Notes under the pieces: model-generated
What the model saw: the letters and a program-made list of their open reading frames with translations, nothing else
Told to the model about the DNA's origin: nothing
The model's database searches: none
Translations under genes and position numbers: made by a program
In this document: piece by piece, positions 1 to 10,924 of the stretch
How the letters are laid out: the number at the start of each line of letters is the position of its first letter
Numbering within the stretch: position 1 is the first letter of the stretch
Assembly (NCBI GenBank): GCA_036898165.1
Contig: CM072529.1
Coordinates: forward strand, 38,906,501-38,970,500
Direction of reading: 5' to 3'
DNA: 64,000 nt
Source of the DNA: Silybum marianum
Lineage: Eukaryota > Streptophyta > Magnoliopsida > Asterales > Asteraceae

Positions 1-2341
1 ACTTTTCGTTATTCAATATAAATCAATTCAATTTACTTTTAAACGACATGCTTTACACCCCAAAACATATAAACATTTAAAACGAGGGGCCGTGAATACT
101 CACCTTATAGCAAAGCATACAAAAAGATACCCGAGATGTCCGCTTGATGGCCTAACGCTTACCTAACAAAGCAACATACCCAAAATTAACACTTATATGT
201 CTAACGATTACTATGAGAGTGCTTATAAGTCCTTATATGTCCAACTTGGTCTACTATTGTCCCGTTATAAATAATGCACAAATACTCTTTAAAGAAATAA
301 CTTATACCGAAAATGTAATGTTATAGTCTTTCAAGTGATCAAAATTTATGAAATCAAACAGTTTCAGAATTTCATTTTCTGACAGAAACTGTAAGTCCTA
401 AAAATGATCAATTTAATGTAACATCCAAAATGACAAAATTTCCCATATTTTTATATGTAATGAGTTACTGAGTTAAGGTCATTGTGACCAAATTTCATGC
501 ATTTTAGACATATAAAAAGGGTTCAAATAATTTATATCAAACAGTGTGTCACAGCAAGCATGACAGATTACACACTGTTAGTAAAACAATCATTTGAGGA
601 GTTCTACTTAATATTTTTCAGAAATTCCAGTTGGATTATATGAATAACACATAAAGGAAACTTTTGAAATAAGAATCACTCATTTTGAAGTAGTCATGAG
701 GAAGATATGGCACCACAAAGTTTCTTGCACACTTCTGTCATTGGTTGACAGATTGCACACTTAACTTTAATAAATTGGTTAATGCCTCAAAACTTCATAT
801 TTTTGAATGAAACTAGATTCATATGAACCCTAACTCATAAAAAAAACTTCAGAAGAAGAATTATGAATTATGGACAAATATTCAAAAAGATATTAAATGC
901 AAAGTAGAGTTTACCTACTGGTGGTTTCACAGTTTGCACACCTAAAATGTTTTAGGTGTTTGGAGGATCAAAACTCTATATTTTCATGTGATTTCACTTG
1001 CAAACAGAAGATAACTCATAAAACTAACTCTCAAAAGAAAAATCTTCCTTTTTCATTGAGTTTTGAAAGAGATATGACCATTTGAACATGCATGCACAAA
1101 TCTGTCAGCTTTGGATAGATTGCACACTCATTTTGTTTTGATTAATTGAAATCTCAAATAACCACATCTTTGAGTGAAACAAGTGTCATTTGAAAGGTAA
1201 CTCATTAAATTAAGGTACAGAAGAAAAATCAAGTGATTTGGATGAAAATTCAAAGAGTTATGGTCGTTCAAAGTAGGGTTTACCTACGGTTGAACATCCA
1301 AATGCACATTCATATTTCTATGAGCATTTGGGGGGTCAAAACTCAATTTTTTTGAGTGAGACCACTTAGATTAGAACCCGAACTCACTAAATAAACTTTT
1401 AGAAAGAAGATTTATGATATTTGAACATATTATTTACAAGAAATGGACGATTTATGCACATGCATGAAATCTGTCAGCACCAAAAATCACCATTTGTTGT
1501 TCAAAATCACATAAAATCCTGACTTTCACTTATTTTCTTGAGTTTTATTGTTTGGGTGATAGATTACCACCATTTTGTAAACATTTTATATGTTTTTGGT
1601 GTATAATCTTTCCATAAAACACAAAATTTTCAGATGTTAGAAGAATGTGACTTATAATGCATGAAAAAGTGGGTATTTCACCCAAAAATGGTAAGAAAAG
1701 AAAGGGAAGATGCTATGACTTACTTGTATGATGAAGAGTGCACCAAAAGTTTCAATAATCTTGCTATTAGATGAGTAAATTTGCTGAATTTTGGCTGGAG
1801 TTCTTGGAGAGAAAAGAGAGGGAGAATTGTGTCCCTTAGTTTCTAGAGAGAGAGAGAGAGGAGTTTTTGAAATTTGAAAGTTGCAAATGAGAGAAAATTT
1901 AAAAAAAAAACAATATTTATATGTGGAAACAAGGGGGGCGGCCATGGATATGGGCCCCAACCAAACCCAACAAATTTTTTTTAAAATTATTTTAAGCCAA
2001 AAAATATGAAATTAGAAGTCCATTTTCTCAATTTTGGCTTCTTTCCTTCAAAATATGAGCCCAAAAGTGTTTAAATTATATAAATAATAAAAGTTTTATA
2101 TTTAGCATTCTAGAACTATAAATTTTATATAAATTTGGTATAAATTAGAACATTTGGCACTATGTAGGACGTTTTAGACAGTTACGGGTCGGAACCGGAC
2201 TTTCTAAGTAACTACCGGAAACCCTAGAAATTTTTCGGTCATTCTAAGTCAACTAACTCCTATTCTTATATTTAATCTATATTACTACTAATAAACTTAA
2301 TAAAAAGCTAACCTGGAGGTTCAAATTTGACAGTTGTCACA
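1..2341 (-). repeat. 3' LTR of the gypsy element, outer end missing
   Basis: Sequence from about position 70 to 2341 matches 8700-10658 nearly base for base. The inner end is fixed by the purine tract at 2342; read on the minus strand the LTR starts TGTGACAACTG. It carries about 288 bases (roughly 1258-1546) absent from the other LTR. The block 650-1450 is a degenerate internal tandem array: phrases such as 'gtagggtttacctac', 'caaatctgtcag' and 'gattgcacact' recur every 250-350 bases. A GA-rich stretch lies near 1849. Confidence 0.9.
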
Positions 2342-2354
2342 GTCTCCCCCTGTT
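2342..2354 (-). other. Polypurine tract of the gypsy element
   Basis: Read on the minus strand this is ACAGGGGGAGAC, directly against the LTR start. It is the expected primer site for plus-strand DNA synthesis and sets the inner LTR boundary. Confidence 0.85.
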
Positions 2355-2375
2355 AATTAAATTTCGTCCTGAAAT

Positions 2376-2933
2376 TTAATGACTGCTACTGTCAATGATT
2401 TCCTTTGCAAACAAATGAGGATATTTGCCTTTCAAGAAATCCTCTCTTTCCCAAGTGTACTCTGGGTCATGTTTCTCATTCCAGCGAACTTTGATAATAG
2501 GGGTCTGACTACGTCTAAGCTGTTTGACTTCTCGATCAAGTATCTCAACTGGTTCTTCAATGAAATGCAACCGATCATTAATCTGAACGTCTTCCAGGGA
2601 TAGCACTATTGTTTCATCCGTTAAGCATTTCTTCAGATTCGACACATGGAACGTGTTGTGGATGGCGCTTAAGTTCCGTGGCAACTTTAATTTGCATGCT
2701 ACCGGTCCAATTCATTCTGTTATTTCAAATGGACCAACGTATCTTGGACCCAGTTTGCCTCTCTTCCGGAAACGTACCAGTCCTTTCCAGGGTGATACCT
2801 TCAAATCACCTACTTGGAATTCTAATGACTTTTTCCAATTATCCGCATAACTCTTCTGACGATCTCTTGATGTCTTGAGTCTTTCTTTGATGATTGAGAT
2901 CTTGTTAGTGGTCTCCCGAATAATATCGGGCAT
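2376..2933 (-). pseudogene. Integrase C-terminus with chromodomain-like tail (gypsy)
   Basis: Two open pieces (2712-2933 and 2376-2684) lie in the same frame and are separated by an in-frame TGA at 2709-2711. The first holds the integrase C-terminal region with GPRYVGPFEI, the typical SH3-like segment of gypsy integrases. The second holds FHVSNLKKC and then a chromodomain-like stretch (EILDREVKQLRRS, VRWNEKHDPEYTWE). In chromoviruses this tail is thought to direct integration to modified chromatin. Apart from the nonsense codon the tail looks well kept. Confidence 0.85.
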
Positions 2934-2956
2934 GGTCAGCTGTCTATCACCGATTT

Positions 2957-3571
2957 CTAACCATCTAAGCGGCGATCTACATTTACATCTATATAGGGCT
3001 TCGTACGGCGCACACTGAATGCTGGTATGGTAGCTGTTGTTGTAGAGAATTCAACAAGTGGTAGGTGGGTATCCCAACTCCCACCAAAATCTATCGCGCA
3101 TGCACGCAGCATATCCTCTAATGTCTGAATAGTTCTTTCTGATTGTCCATCCGTTTGAGGATGATAGGCAGTGCTATAATCCAAACGTGTACCCAATGCC
3201 TTTTGAAGAGACTGCCAAAATTGTGACGTAAAACGTGTGTCTCTATCTGAAATAATGGTAATAGGCACACCGTGACGTGCAACTATTTCATTGATGTAAA
3301 TTTGCGCACGTTTCTCCATACTGAAATCTTCACGAATGGGAATGAAATGAGCTGATTTTGTAAGTCGATCTACTATAACCCATATCGAATCATGTCCTTT
3401 CCCAGTCCTGGGTAGCTTGGTTATGAAATCCATAGTTATTTGCTCCCATTTCCATTGGGGAATTTCGGGTTGTTGAAGTAGACCAGATGGTTTTTGATGT
3501 TCGGCCTTGACTTGAGCACAAGTTAAGCACTTGCTTACATACTCAGCAATATCTTTCTTCATTCCCGGACA
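2957..3571 (-). pseudogene. Integrase core (gypsy)
   Basis: The translation contains the second half of the zinc-binding module (CLTC) and the DDE catalytic core: Asp in ITMDFITKLP, Asp in IISDRDTRF and Glu in PQTDGQSERTIQ, all in the usual gypsy spacing. It is separated from the upstream RNase H/HH part by a TAG at 3569-3571. Near its 3' end (about 3045) the reading frame is lost after LPLVEFS, so the core is not joined in frame to the chromodomain part. Function would be strand transfer of element cDNA into the genome. Confidence 0.88.
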
Positions 3572-4454
3572 CTAATAGTATTGCTTCAGATCCTTAAACA
3601 TCTTATCCGCTCCTGGGTGAACCGAATATCCGGATCGATGGGCTTCATCCAAGATAGTTGATCGTAAATTTCCAACCTTTGGTACCCATACTTTATTCTT
3701 AAAGTAATGCACTCCATCTGATTGAAATTCAAATTCTTTCTCTGAGTGATGCAAGGTCTCATGCTTCAAATTTTCTTCTTTCAAAGCTTCCCTTTGTGCT
3801 TCAAGAATTTGAGTCTTTAGACTTGTTTGAACCATCACTCCCATAGCCCGTGCTCTCCTCGGCTTCACTCTTTTTTTTCTGCTTAATGTGTCGGCTACTA
3901 CATTAGCCTTGCCTGGATGGTACTTTATTTCACAATCGTAGTCACTAAGTAGATCAACCCATCTTCTTTGCCTCATATTGAGCATTTTCTGATCAAGAAT
4001 GTGTTGAAGGCTTTTGTGATCGGTGAAAATGGTGCACTTAGTACCGTAGAGATAGTGTCTCCAGATTTTGAGTGCGAACACCACCTCCCCGAATCTTTAA
4101 TTGCCTTGATGCATATGCGACAACTTTCTCCTTTTGCATCAGTACACATCCCATCCCTTGATGTGAAGCATCATAGTAGACTACAAAGTTATCCACTCCC
4201 TCAGGTAAAGCCAAAATCGGTGCATTGCATAACTTATGTTTGAGAGTCTGGAATGCTTCCTTTGGTTTGTCTTCCCAAATAAAGTTCTTATCTTTCTGAG
4301 TCAGTGTCGTCAGTGGTTGCGGGATCTTGAAGAAATTCTCAATAAATCGTCGATAATAGCCTGCTAACCCAAGAAATTGACGGAACTCAGTTGGTGTCTG
4401 CGGGGCTTCCCATTTCTTAATGGCCTCGATCTTAGCTGGATCAACATGTATCCT
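3572..4454 (-). pseudogene. RNase H and integrase zinc-finger half (gypsy)
   Basis: The open part 3572-4084 contains the RNase H motifs FTDHKSLQHI and WVDLLSDYDCEIKYHPGKANVVADTLSR, then a linker and the HH half of the integrase zinc module. Upstream, 4085-4454 encodes the RT connection region and the start of RNase H in a different frame. At about 4085-4100 the frame jumps and roughly a dozen codons expected for this family seem missing, by comparison with the family as I remember it. A TAG at 4455-4457 separates the block from RT. Confidence 0.85.
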
Positions 4455-4905
4455 CTATTCATTCACCACATGGCCTAGAAAGTGTACTTCTTGGATCCAG
4501 AATTCACATTTGGAGAATTTGGCGTAAAAATTTTCATTCTTGAGCAATTCTAGTATCAACCTCAGATGTTGTTCATGCTCTTTCTTATTACGATAATAGA
4601 TGAGTATATCATCTATAAACACGATCACGAATTTGTCTAGGTATGGTCGGCATACTCTATTCATCAAATCCATGAAGACTGCTAGTGCGTTTGTTAGCCC
4701 AAAAGGCATAACTAGGAACTCGTAATGACCATGACGAGTTCTAAACGCTGTCTTAGGAATGCCTTCTTCACGAACTCTCATCAAATGATACCCCGATCGA
4801 AGATCGATATTTGAGAAATACGTAGCACCTTGAAGTTGATCAAATAAGTCATCAATTCGAGGGAGGGGGTATCAGTTCTTGACAGTCAACTTATTGAGTT
4901 CTCTA
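4455..4905 (-). pseudogene. Reverse transcriptase core (gypsy)
   Basis: The open part 4455-4784 contains the RT palm with the catalytic box VFIDDILIY (Asp pair intact), FLVMPFGLTNA upstream and CEFWIQEVHFLGH downstream. The segment 4785-4905 continues RT but has a TGA at 4874-4876 and a frame loss near 4912 that disconnects it from the start of RT in the preceding ORF. An in-frame stop after HVVNE ends the open part. The catalytic residues survive although the ORF is cut at both ends. Confidence 0.88.
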
Positions 4906-6309
4906 TAATCGATACATTCGGAAAGATCCATCCTTCTTTTTAACAAATAAGATTGGAGCTCTCCAAGGTGAAGAGCTAGGCCTAATGAATCCTTTATCGA
5001 GTAATTCTTGAAGTTGTTCTGACAGTTCTTGCATTTCAGATGGTGCTAACCGGTAGGGTGATTTTGCTACGGGCGCAGCTCCTGGAATTAAATCAATATG
5101 GAATTCAACTTGTCTTGGTGGGGGCAGTCCGGATAGATCATCTGGGAATACCTCGGGAAAATCCCGAGCTATAGGGATATCCTGAATACGTTTCTCTTCA
5201 ATCTCCTTATTCACAACGTGAGCTAAAAAGGTTGTGTAGTCTTTTCTTAGGTACTTACGCATCTTCATGCATGACACAATTTCAAAATCCCTTCTAGGTT
5301 TCTCACCATGTACTTCGAGTGTTTCTCCTTTGGGTAGTGGTATTCGGATAATTTTCATAGAGCACCAAATTTCCGCTTGGTTTTTAGACAACCAATCCAT
5401 TCTTACGATTATATCAAAACTTCCCAACTTAATCGGGATTAGATCTATACTGGAGTCTCTATTAACTAAGTTTAAAGTGCAGTTCATTATTACGTCTTTG
5501 GCCCTACTTTCTTGACCATTGGCATATTCAATGACATACTCTTCTTTCAACTTTTGAGGTCTTAGATTTATCTCTGGTCTAAAATCTAATGACACATAAC
5601 TCCTATCTGCTCCAGAATAAAATAATACAGATGCATGATGATTGTTCAGAAGAAACATACCTGTGACCACATCCGGGTTTTGTCTTGATTCTTCCGCTCC
5701 AATTTCAAATACTCGACCTCGTGCTTGACCTTCTCGATTCCTTTGATTTGTTGGTTGCGCTTGCCTGGTGTCTGGCCTCCAATTCCGTCTTAGGCATTTA
5801 TTTTTGAAATGATCTGGGTTTCCACATTCATAACAAACCTGCTTCTCACCAATCCTGCAATCCTTCGCAATATGGCCTTTCCGGTTGCACTTGAGACAAG
5901 TAATGCATTTCCCTTGATGATAACTATTACATTTATCACACTTTAGGTACGCCCCTTTTCCTTTCCCTGTTGCCGATGTCTGGATTCCGAAATTTCCCGA
6001 CGTTCTTTGCTCCTTGCCTGACCTCTTCCCAAACTGTCTTCTTGCAGGTTCATCCACCTTCCTCTTTCCCAATGCCTTGTTGGTTGCAAACGTTCCTGTA
6101 CGGTTCGCATTGTTGGTGAGTCGTGTTGCTAAGTTTACTGCTGCTTGAAGTGTCTTTGGATCAGCTGAAGTAACGTCCCCTCTAATTTTCGGAGACAGAC
6201 CCCATACATATTGGTCAACTCTATTCTCCTCAGGTGTCACTAAGTGTGGTACTAATTTGGCCAACTCATGGAAACGGGCAGTATAAGTATTAACGTCGTT
6301 TCCTTTCAT
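4903..6309 (-). pseudogene. Gag C-half, protease and RT N-terminus (gypsy)
   Basis: A 468-residue open frame. Residues 1-110 are the gag capsid C-half (RFHELAKLVPHLV, QYVWGL). Residues 124-172 hold Cys-rich motifs: a short CxxC-H-C cluster at 124-135 and two CCHC zinc knuckles at 138-151 and 159-172. A pepsin-like retroviral protease follows near residue 230. From about 375 the RT fingers region begins (SPWRAPILFVKKKDGSFRM), then the frame is lost near 4912. In the protease the active-site motif reads FYSGADRS: the catalytic Asp is a Tyr at codon 5617-5619, so it should be inactive. A one-base loss at about 6307 separates it from the gag N-half. Confidence 0.9.
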
Positions 6310-6785
6310 TCATGGTTCCATAACTCCGCTTCTAATTTATGAATTTCACTTCTCGGACAATACTCATCCTTAAGCATTTTCTTGAATTCATCCCATGTGA
6401 GTCTATTAACTGTCTCTCGACCTCGAATTTGGACCTGGGTGTTCCACCATGTCAAGGCTCGTCCTTGAAGAAGACAAGTAGCAAATTCTACCTTGTTTCT
6501 CTCGGTACATTTACTAATGTGGAGAACTGACTCCATACCCTCTAGCCAAGTTATAAGTCCAACAGCTCCTTCCGTTCCATGGAACTCGTTTGGATTACAA
6601 CTCCTAAAATATTTGTATGTACACTCTCTTTCTTCAGATCTCCGGTTGTTTCCCTGATTAGTGTTTAAGCCTGCCGGTTCCTCGCTAACAATATTCGGTA
6701 GTGCTGCCATAAGTTGTTCTGATACTAAGCTTGCGACTTCGGGATTTTGTCTCCTTGGAGGCATTGTTCTAAAACACAATTCCAA
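6306..6785 (-). pseudogene. Gag N-half (gypsy)
   Basis: The probable initiator is the Met of MPPRRQNP at 6764, not the first Met of the open frame. The protein has a Gln/Asn-rich head and then a retrotransposon gag capsid region (GLITWLEGMES, LLQGRALTWWN, DEFKKMLKDEYCPRSEIHKLE). The frame ends in ELWNHE at 6306, where the next gag residues resume in the neighbouring frame at 6309, consistent with a single-base deletion. Gag forms the particle that houses reverse transcription. Confidence 0.88.
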
Positions 6786-7068
6786 ATTGAGTTTCGATCA
6801 GATTTCTATTACTATTTCCGAACTAAATCTACTTACTAAGTTTTAGGCGTATAATATGATATACGTTTAGTACTAATCATCTAATCATACATTAAAACAA
6901 TATACGAAATTCAGATAACATGCAAAACCTTCATAGATAAAATTTAAACATTTCAACATAAATTTCCAAAATATAGATCTAAAAGATAACAAATTGTTTA
7001 CAACTTAAAACAAACAAGTTTCTAATAAGAGTGTTCCGATACAAAAAAGATTCAAATAAAGAGGTTGA

Positions 7069-7326
7069 CTAGTGCAATATCAACCAAACCAACACCCCTC
7101 GCAAGATCACTAGGGCTCCTAACGCCCATGCCAAATATGTATACATCCTCCGAATTGCCCCTCTAGCATCTAGGGTTACCTCCATAACTCTAGTCGTGAA
7201 TGCATCCTGTGTGTGCAGTATCGCCAGGATGTCATCTATAGATTGTCGGTAATGGTCCAGTCTGTGTCGGTGAAGCTCTACTTCATTAACCATTCCGGGG
7301 ACCCATGCGTGTTCCAACGCGGTCAT
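7069..7326 (-). CDS. ORF upstream of gag, helical, with hydrophobic C-terminus (gypsy)
   Basis: 85 residues. The first 60 are predicted helical (HRHRLDHYRQSIDDILAIL). The last 20 or so (LAWALGALVILRGVLVWLI) are strongly hydrophobic and could cross a membrane. The start ATG overlaps the stop of the preceding ORF, which may reflect a frameshift in one longer ORF or a real overlap. I recall N-terminal extensions of this general kind ahead of gag in Asteraceae gypsy polyproteins, but I cannot name a function. Confidence 0.5.
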   Translation of the reverse strand: MTALEHAWVPGMVNEVELHRHRLDHYRQSIDDILAILHTQDAFTTRVMEVTLDARGAIRRMYTYLAWALGALVILRGVLVWLILH

Positions 7327-7679
7327 CCCCTGGGCTGCGGTACAGGGACTCCTATTGCCGGAGAAGGAGGAGTCACACTTTGCGACCTGGATCGCGATTG
7401 GGATGGTTCTTCCGAAGGTACGGAAGGAACCGTGAAAGTCACCCTTCTGACAGGGAGAACGCGCTTTCGAGCGGTTCTGATCGTCCTTGGTCCTCGAGAT
7501 GTACCCTCGGCAGTAGATGAAGGTACAGGCATAGAAGTGAGTGATCGAGCAGAGGAATCAAAAGTATCCTCGTCATGACTGTGCTCGGAAGGGTCATACT
7601 TCTCATGGGTTAGGTCACTCCTCCTAACTCGACCAGCGATATAACCGGACTCATCTGGGGAATTTTCTGACGACGACAT
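7323..7679 (-). CDS. Ser/Pro-rich ORF upstream of gag (gypsy)
   Basis: 118 residues, low complexity: acidic Ser-rich head (SSSENSPDESG), an Arg-rich middle (RTARKRVLPVRRV) and an Arg/Ser tract (SQSRSRSQS). It lies between the PBS-side leader and gag and overlaps the next ORF by the ATGA arrangement at 7323-7326. No known domain is visible. It probably belongs to the element, because it lies inside its internal region on the same strand. Confidence 0.5.
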   Translation of the reverse strand: MSSSENSPDESGYIAGRVRRSDLTHEKYDPSEHSHDEDTFDSSARSLTSMPVPSSTAEGTSRGPRTIRTARKRVLPVRRVTFTVPSVPSEEPSQSRSRSQSVTPPSPAIGVPVPQPRG

Positions 7680-8022
7680 GATACTGTGAAATAAAAATAA
7701 AAGAAAATTTTTATAAACGTCAGAAACATTTTATAATACTCATGCGAACTTACATAAAATCATATTTTTCGATTTGAAATAAGAAGTTTTCCGATCTATG
7801 CTAATTTTTAGTATAACTAGTCCAAGTCCCTTCTTATTCATACCATATTTAGACATAGGTGATCAGGCTTTGCCTAATTATAATATGCTAGAACGATGCT
7901 CATTGTAGTTATACTAGTAGTGAGCTTTTAAATTTCTAAATATATCTAAGGAAAAAAAATTTGAAAATTTTGGTTATAGTGCATTGTTTTCGCTAGAAAA
8001 CCGGTGTTCTCTATAACCTAAG
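7680..8022 (-). other. Untranslated leader of the gypsy element
   Basis: AT-rich, no open frame. It lies between the PBS and the first ORF and corresponds to the 5' leader of the transcript. Confidence 0.6.
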
Positions 8023-8034
8023 ACTCTGATACCA
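8023..8034 (-). other. Primer binding site of the gypsy element
   Basis: Minus strand TGGTATCAGAGT, eleven of twelve positions matching the usual complement of initiator Met-tRNA. It gives the orientation of the element and places the LTR end a few bases away, between 8035 and 8041. Confidence 0.85.
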
Positions 8035-8040
8035 AGTCCG

Positions 8041-10658
8041 TCACACACCGTTAAAGCGGAAACACGAGGTACAACAGTTCAAAGTTTCACAGCAATAGGA
8101 ATATAAAAATCAACCATACATAAATAACTAGAACGTCAAGTTCAAAGTTTAATAGTTTACAACTTGATTACTTGTCTTAAATAAGCAAATAACAACAAAA
8201 TTAACATGTACAAAATCTTGATTGGTGTTCCACAAAAACATACCAAACTTGATCGGTTACCTTCTAATTTCCTGTAAAGCATGATAAAACAAAAGAGTCA
8301 ACTACAAAGAGTTGGTGACTTCACAGGTTTTCAAATGCACAAAACATTTTATATGCAAGGTATATAAAAATATAGTGAATCAAATGATCGCATCAACTTT
8401 AATATTTTAAAGTTTTATGAGCAAAAATACATATTATGATTACACATGATATTAAAGTATTGAGCCACTACTAAGCCTAAACGACATTCTACGCCCCACG
8501 AACTAACTCAGCGGTGGACCTAAAGTCCACATGTGTAAAGCATTCTTAATTGATAAAGTGCACCCCTACTTGCCAGTTAGGTGGGTATGTCAACCAAATA
8601 GCACTATCCACAAATATCATCGGCTCATTTAGAGTTAAATAGTAGTGTACCACGGGATGTCAAAGCTTCCAAAAATATACCTTATATGGCCTAAAAGAGG
8701 GGTCGTGAATTCTCACCTTATAGCAAAGCTTCCAAAAAGATACCCGAGATGTCTGCTTGATGGCCTAACGCTTACCTAACAAAGCAACGTACTCAAAATT
8801 AACACTTATATGTCTAACGATTACTATGAGAGTGCTTATAAGTCCTTATATGTCCAACTTGGTCTACTATTGTCCCGTTATACATAATGCACATATGCTC
8901 TTTAAAGAACTAATTTATACCGAAAATGTAATGTTATAGTCTTTCAAGTAACCAAAATTTATGAAATCAAACAGTTTCATAATTTCATTTTCTGACAGAA
9001 ACTATAAGTCCTAAAAATGATCAATTTAATGTAACATCCAAAATGACAAAATTTTCCATCTATTTATATGTGATGCATTACTGAGTTAAGGTCATTGTGA
9101 CCAAATTTCATGCATTTTAGACATATAAAAAGGGTTTAAATAATTTATATCAAACAGTGTGTCACAGCAAGCATGGCAGATTACACATTGTTAGTAAAAC
9201 AATCATTTGAGGAGTTTTACTTAATAATTTTCAGAAATTCCAGTTGGATTATAAGAATAACACATAAAGGAAACTTTTGAAATAAGAATCACTCATTTGA
9301 AGAAGTTATGAGGAAGATATGGCACCACAAAGTTGCATGCACACTTTTGTCATTAGTTGACAGATTGCACACTTAACCTTAATAAATTGGTTAATGCCTC
9401 AAAACTTCATATTTTTTAATGAAACCAGATTCATATGAACCATAACTCATAAAAGAAAACTCCAGAAGAAGAATTATGCATTATGGACAAACATTCAAAA
9501 AGATATTTACATGCAAAGTAGGGTTTACCTACTGGTGGTTTCACAGTTTGCACACCTAAAATGTTTTAGGTGTTTGGAGGATCAAAACTTCATATTTCAT
9601 GTGATTCCACTTGCAAACAGAAGATAACGCATTAAACTAACTCTCAAAAGAAAAATCTTCCTTTTCATTGAGTTTTGAAAGAGATATGACCATTTGAACA
9701 TGCATGCACAAATCTGTCAGCTTTGGACAGATTGCACACTCATTTTGTTTGATTAATTGAAACCTCAAATCACCACATCTTTGAGTGAAACCAGTGGCAT
9801 TTGAAAGGTAACTCATTAAATTAAATTCCAGAAGAAAAATCAAGTGATTTGGATGAATATTCAAAGAGTTATTGTTTGGGTCATAGATTACCACCATTTT
9901 GTAAACATTTTATATGTTTTTGGTGTATAATCTTTCCATAAAACTCAAAATTTTCAAATGTTAGAAGAATGTGACTTAGAATGCATGAAAAAGTGGTTTT
10001 TCACCCAAAAATGGTAAGAAAAGAAAGGGAAGATGCTATTACTTACTTGTATGATGAAGAGTGCAACCAAAGCTTCAATAATCTTGCTATTAGATGAGTA
10101 AATTTGCTGAATTTTGGCTGGAGTTCTTGGAGAGAAAAGAGAGGGAGAATTGTGTCCCTTAGTTTCTAGAGAGAGAGAGAGAGGAGTTTTTGAAATTTGA
10201 AAGTTGCAAATGAGAGAAAAATAAAAAAAAAACAATATTTATATGTGGAAACAAGTGGGGGCGGCCATGGAAATGGGCCTCTCCCAAACCCAACAATTTT
10301 TTTTAAAAATTATTTTAAGCCCAAAAATATGAATTAGAAATCCATTTTCTCAATTTTGGCCTTTTCCTTGAAAATATGAGCCCAAAAGTGTTTAAATTAT
10401 ATAAATAATAAAAGTTTTATATTTAGTATTCTAGAACTATATATTTTAAATTAGGTATAAATTAGAGCATTTGGCACTATATAGGACTTTTTAGACAGTT
10501 ACGGGTCGGAACCGGACTTTCTAAGCAACTATCGGAAACCCTAGAAATTTTTCGGCCATTCTAAGCCAACTAACTCTTATTCTTATATTTAATCTATATT
10601 ACTACTAATAAACTTAATAAAAAGCTAACCTGGAGGTTCAATTTTGACAGTTGTTACA
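8041..10658 (-). repeat. 5' LTR of the gypsy element
   Basis: About 2.6 kb. Its outer end (minus-strand TGTAACAACTG at 10658) matches the inner end of the other LTR. Relative to that LTR it lacks about 288 bases at 9868. Its inner end is uncertain by about 6 bases because no clear CA dinucleotide abuts the PBS. Short open frames inside it (for example 9954-10235) are shared with the other LTR but are not genes. Confidence 0.88.
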
Positions 10659-10924
10659 AGTAGCTTATCAGAGGTTCTTGTCGATGATAATTATGGATAA
10701 GTTGGGTGAAAAGATCTGCGACCAAGAATCAATTGTGTATGATCTTTAACCAACACAAGTCGGCAAACATGCACTGAATAAATCACATAACGGCACTCAG
10801 CCACTAGTAAACCTCTTCCAGAAGACATTTATCGGCAAAATAGTAATTTAGTATTTTCATATATAATGTTTACCTTTTATATAATTTAAAAATTATCTAA
10901 AGATTATATTTTATATCCTCAGTT
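10659..10924. other. Flank between gypsy LTR and Sirevirus-ORF remnant
   Basis: No gene or repeat end recognised. It is probably part of the retroelement remnant that follows, since the style of sequence (scattered 'cggca' and 'ccga') is the same. Confidence 0.3.

Larger units (their letters stand above)
1..10658 (-). mobile_element. Ty3/gypsy LTR retrotransposon, chromovirus type, truncated by window start
   Basis: Minus-strand element with LTR, PPT, pol, gag, upstream ORFs, PBS and LTR in that order on the plus strand. The domain order is gag, protease, RT, RNase H, integrase and a degenerate chromodomain, which places it in Ty3/gypsy; the integrase tail resembles Tekay-type chromoviruses from memory. 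The PBS fits initiator Met-tRNA. Every coding segment is broken: frameshifts, at least four nonsense codons and a changed protease active site, so it cannot be autonomous. The left LTR runs off the window, so the target duplication cannot be checked. The right flank enters a Sirevirus-ORF remnant, which this element may have interrupted. Confidence 0.93.

Noticed and set aside
1652..1960. 102-codon minus-strand frame in the gypsy LTR, with a related frame at 9954-10235
   Set aside because: LTR sequence containing GA runs; the duplicate arises from the paired LTR and the lengths and ends differ.
3968..4243. Plus-strand open frame of 91 codons within the gypsy pol
   Set aside because: It is antisense to the RNase H/RT connection region, whose minus-strand translation has clear family motifs.
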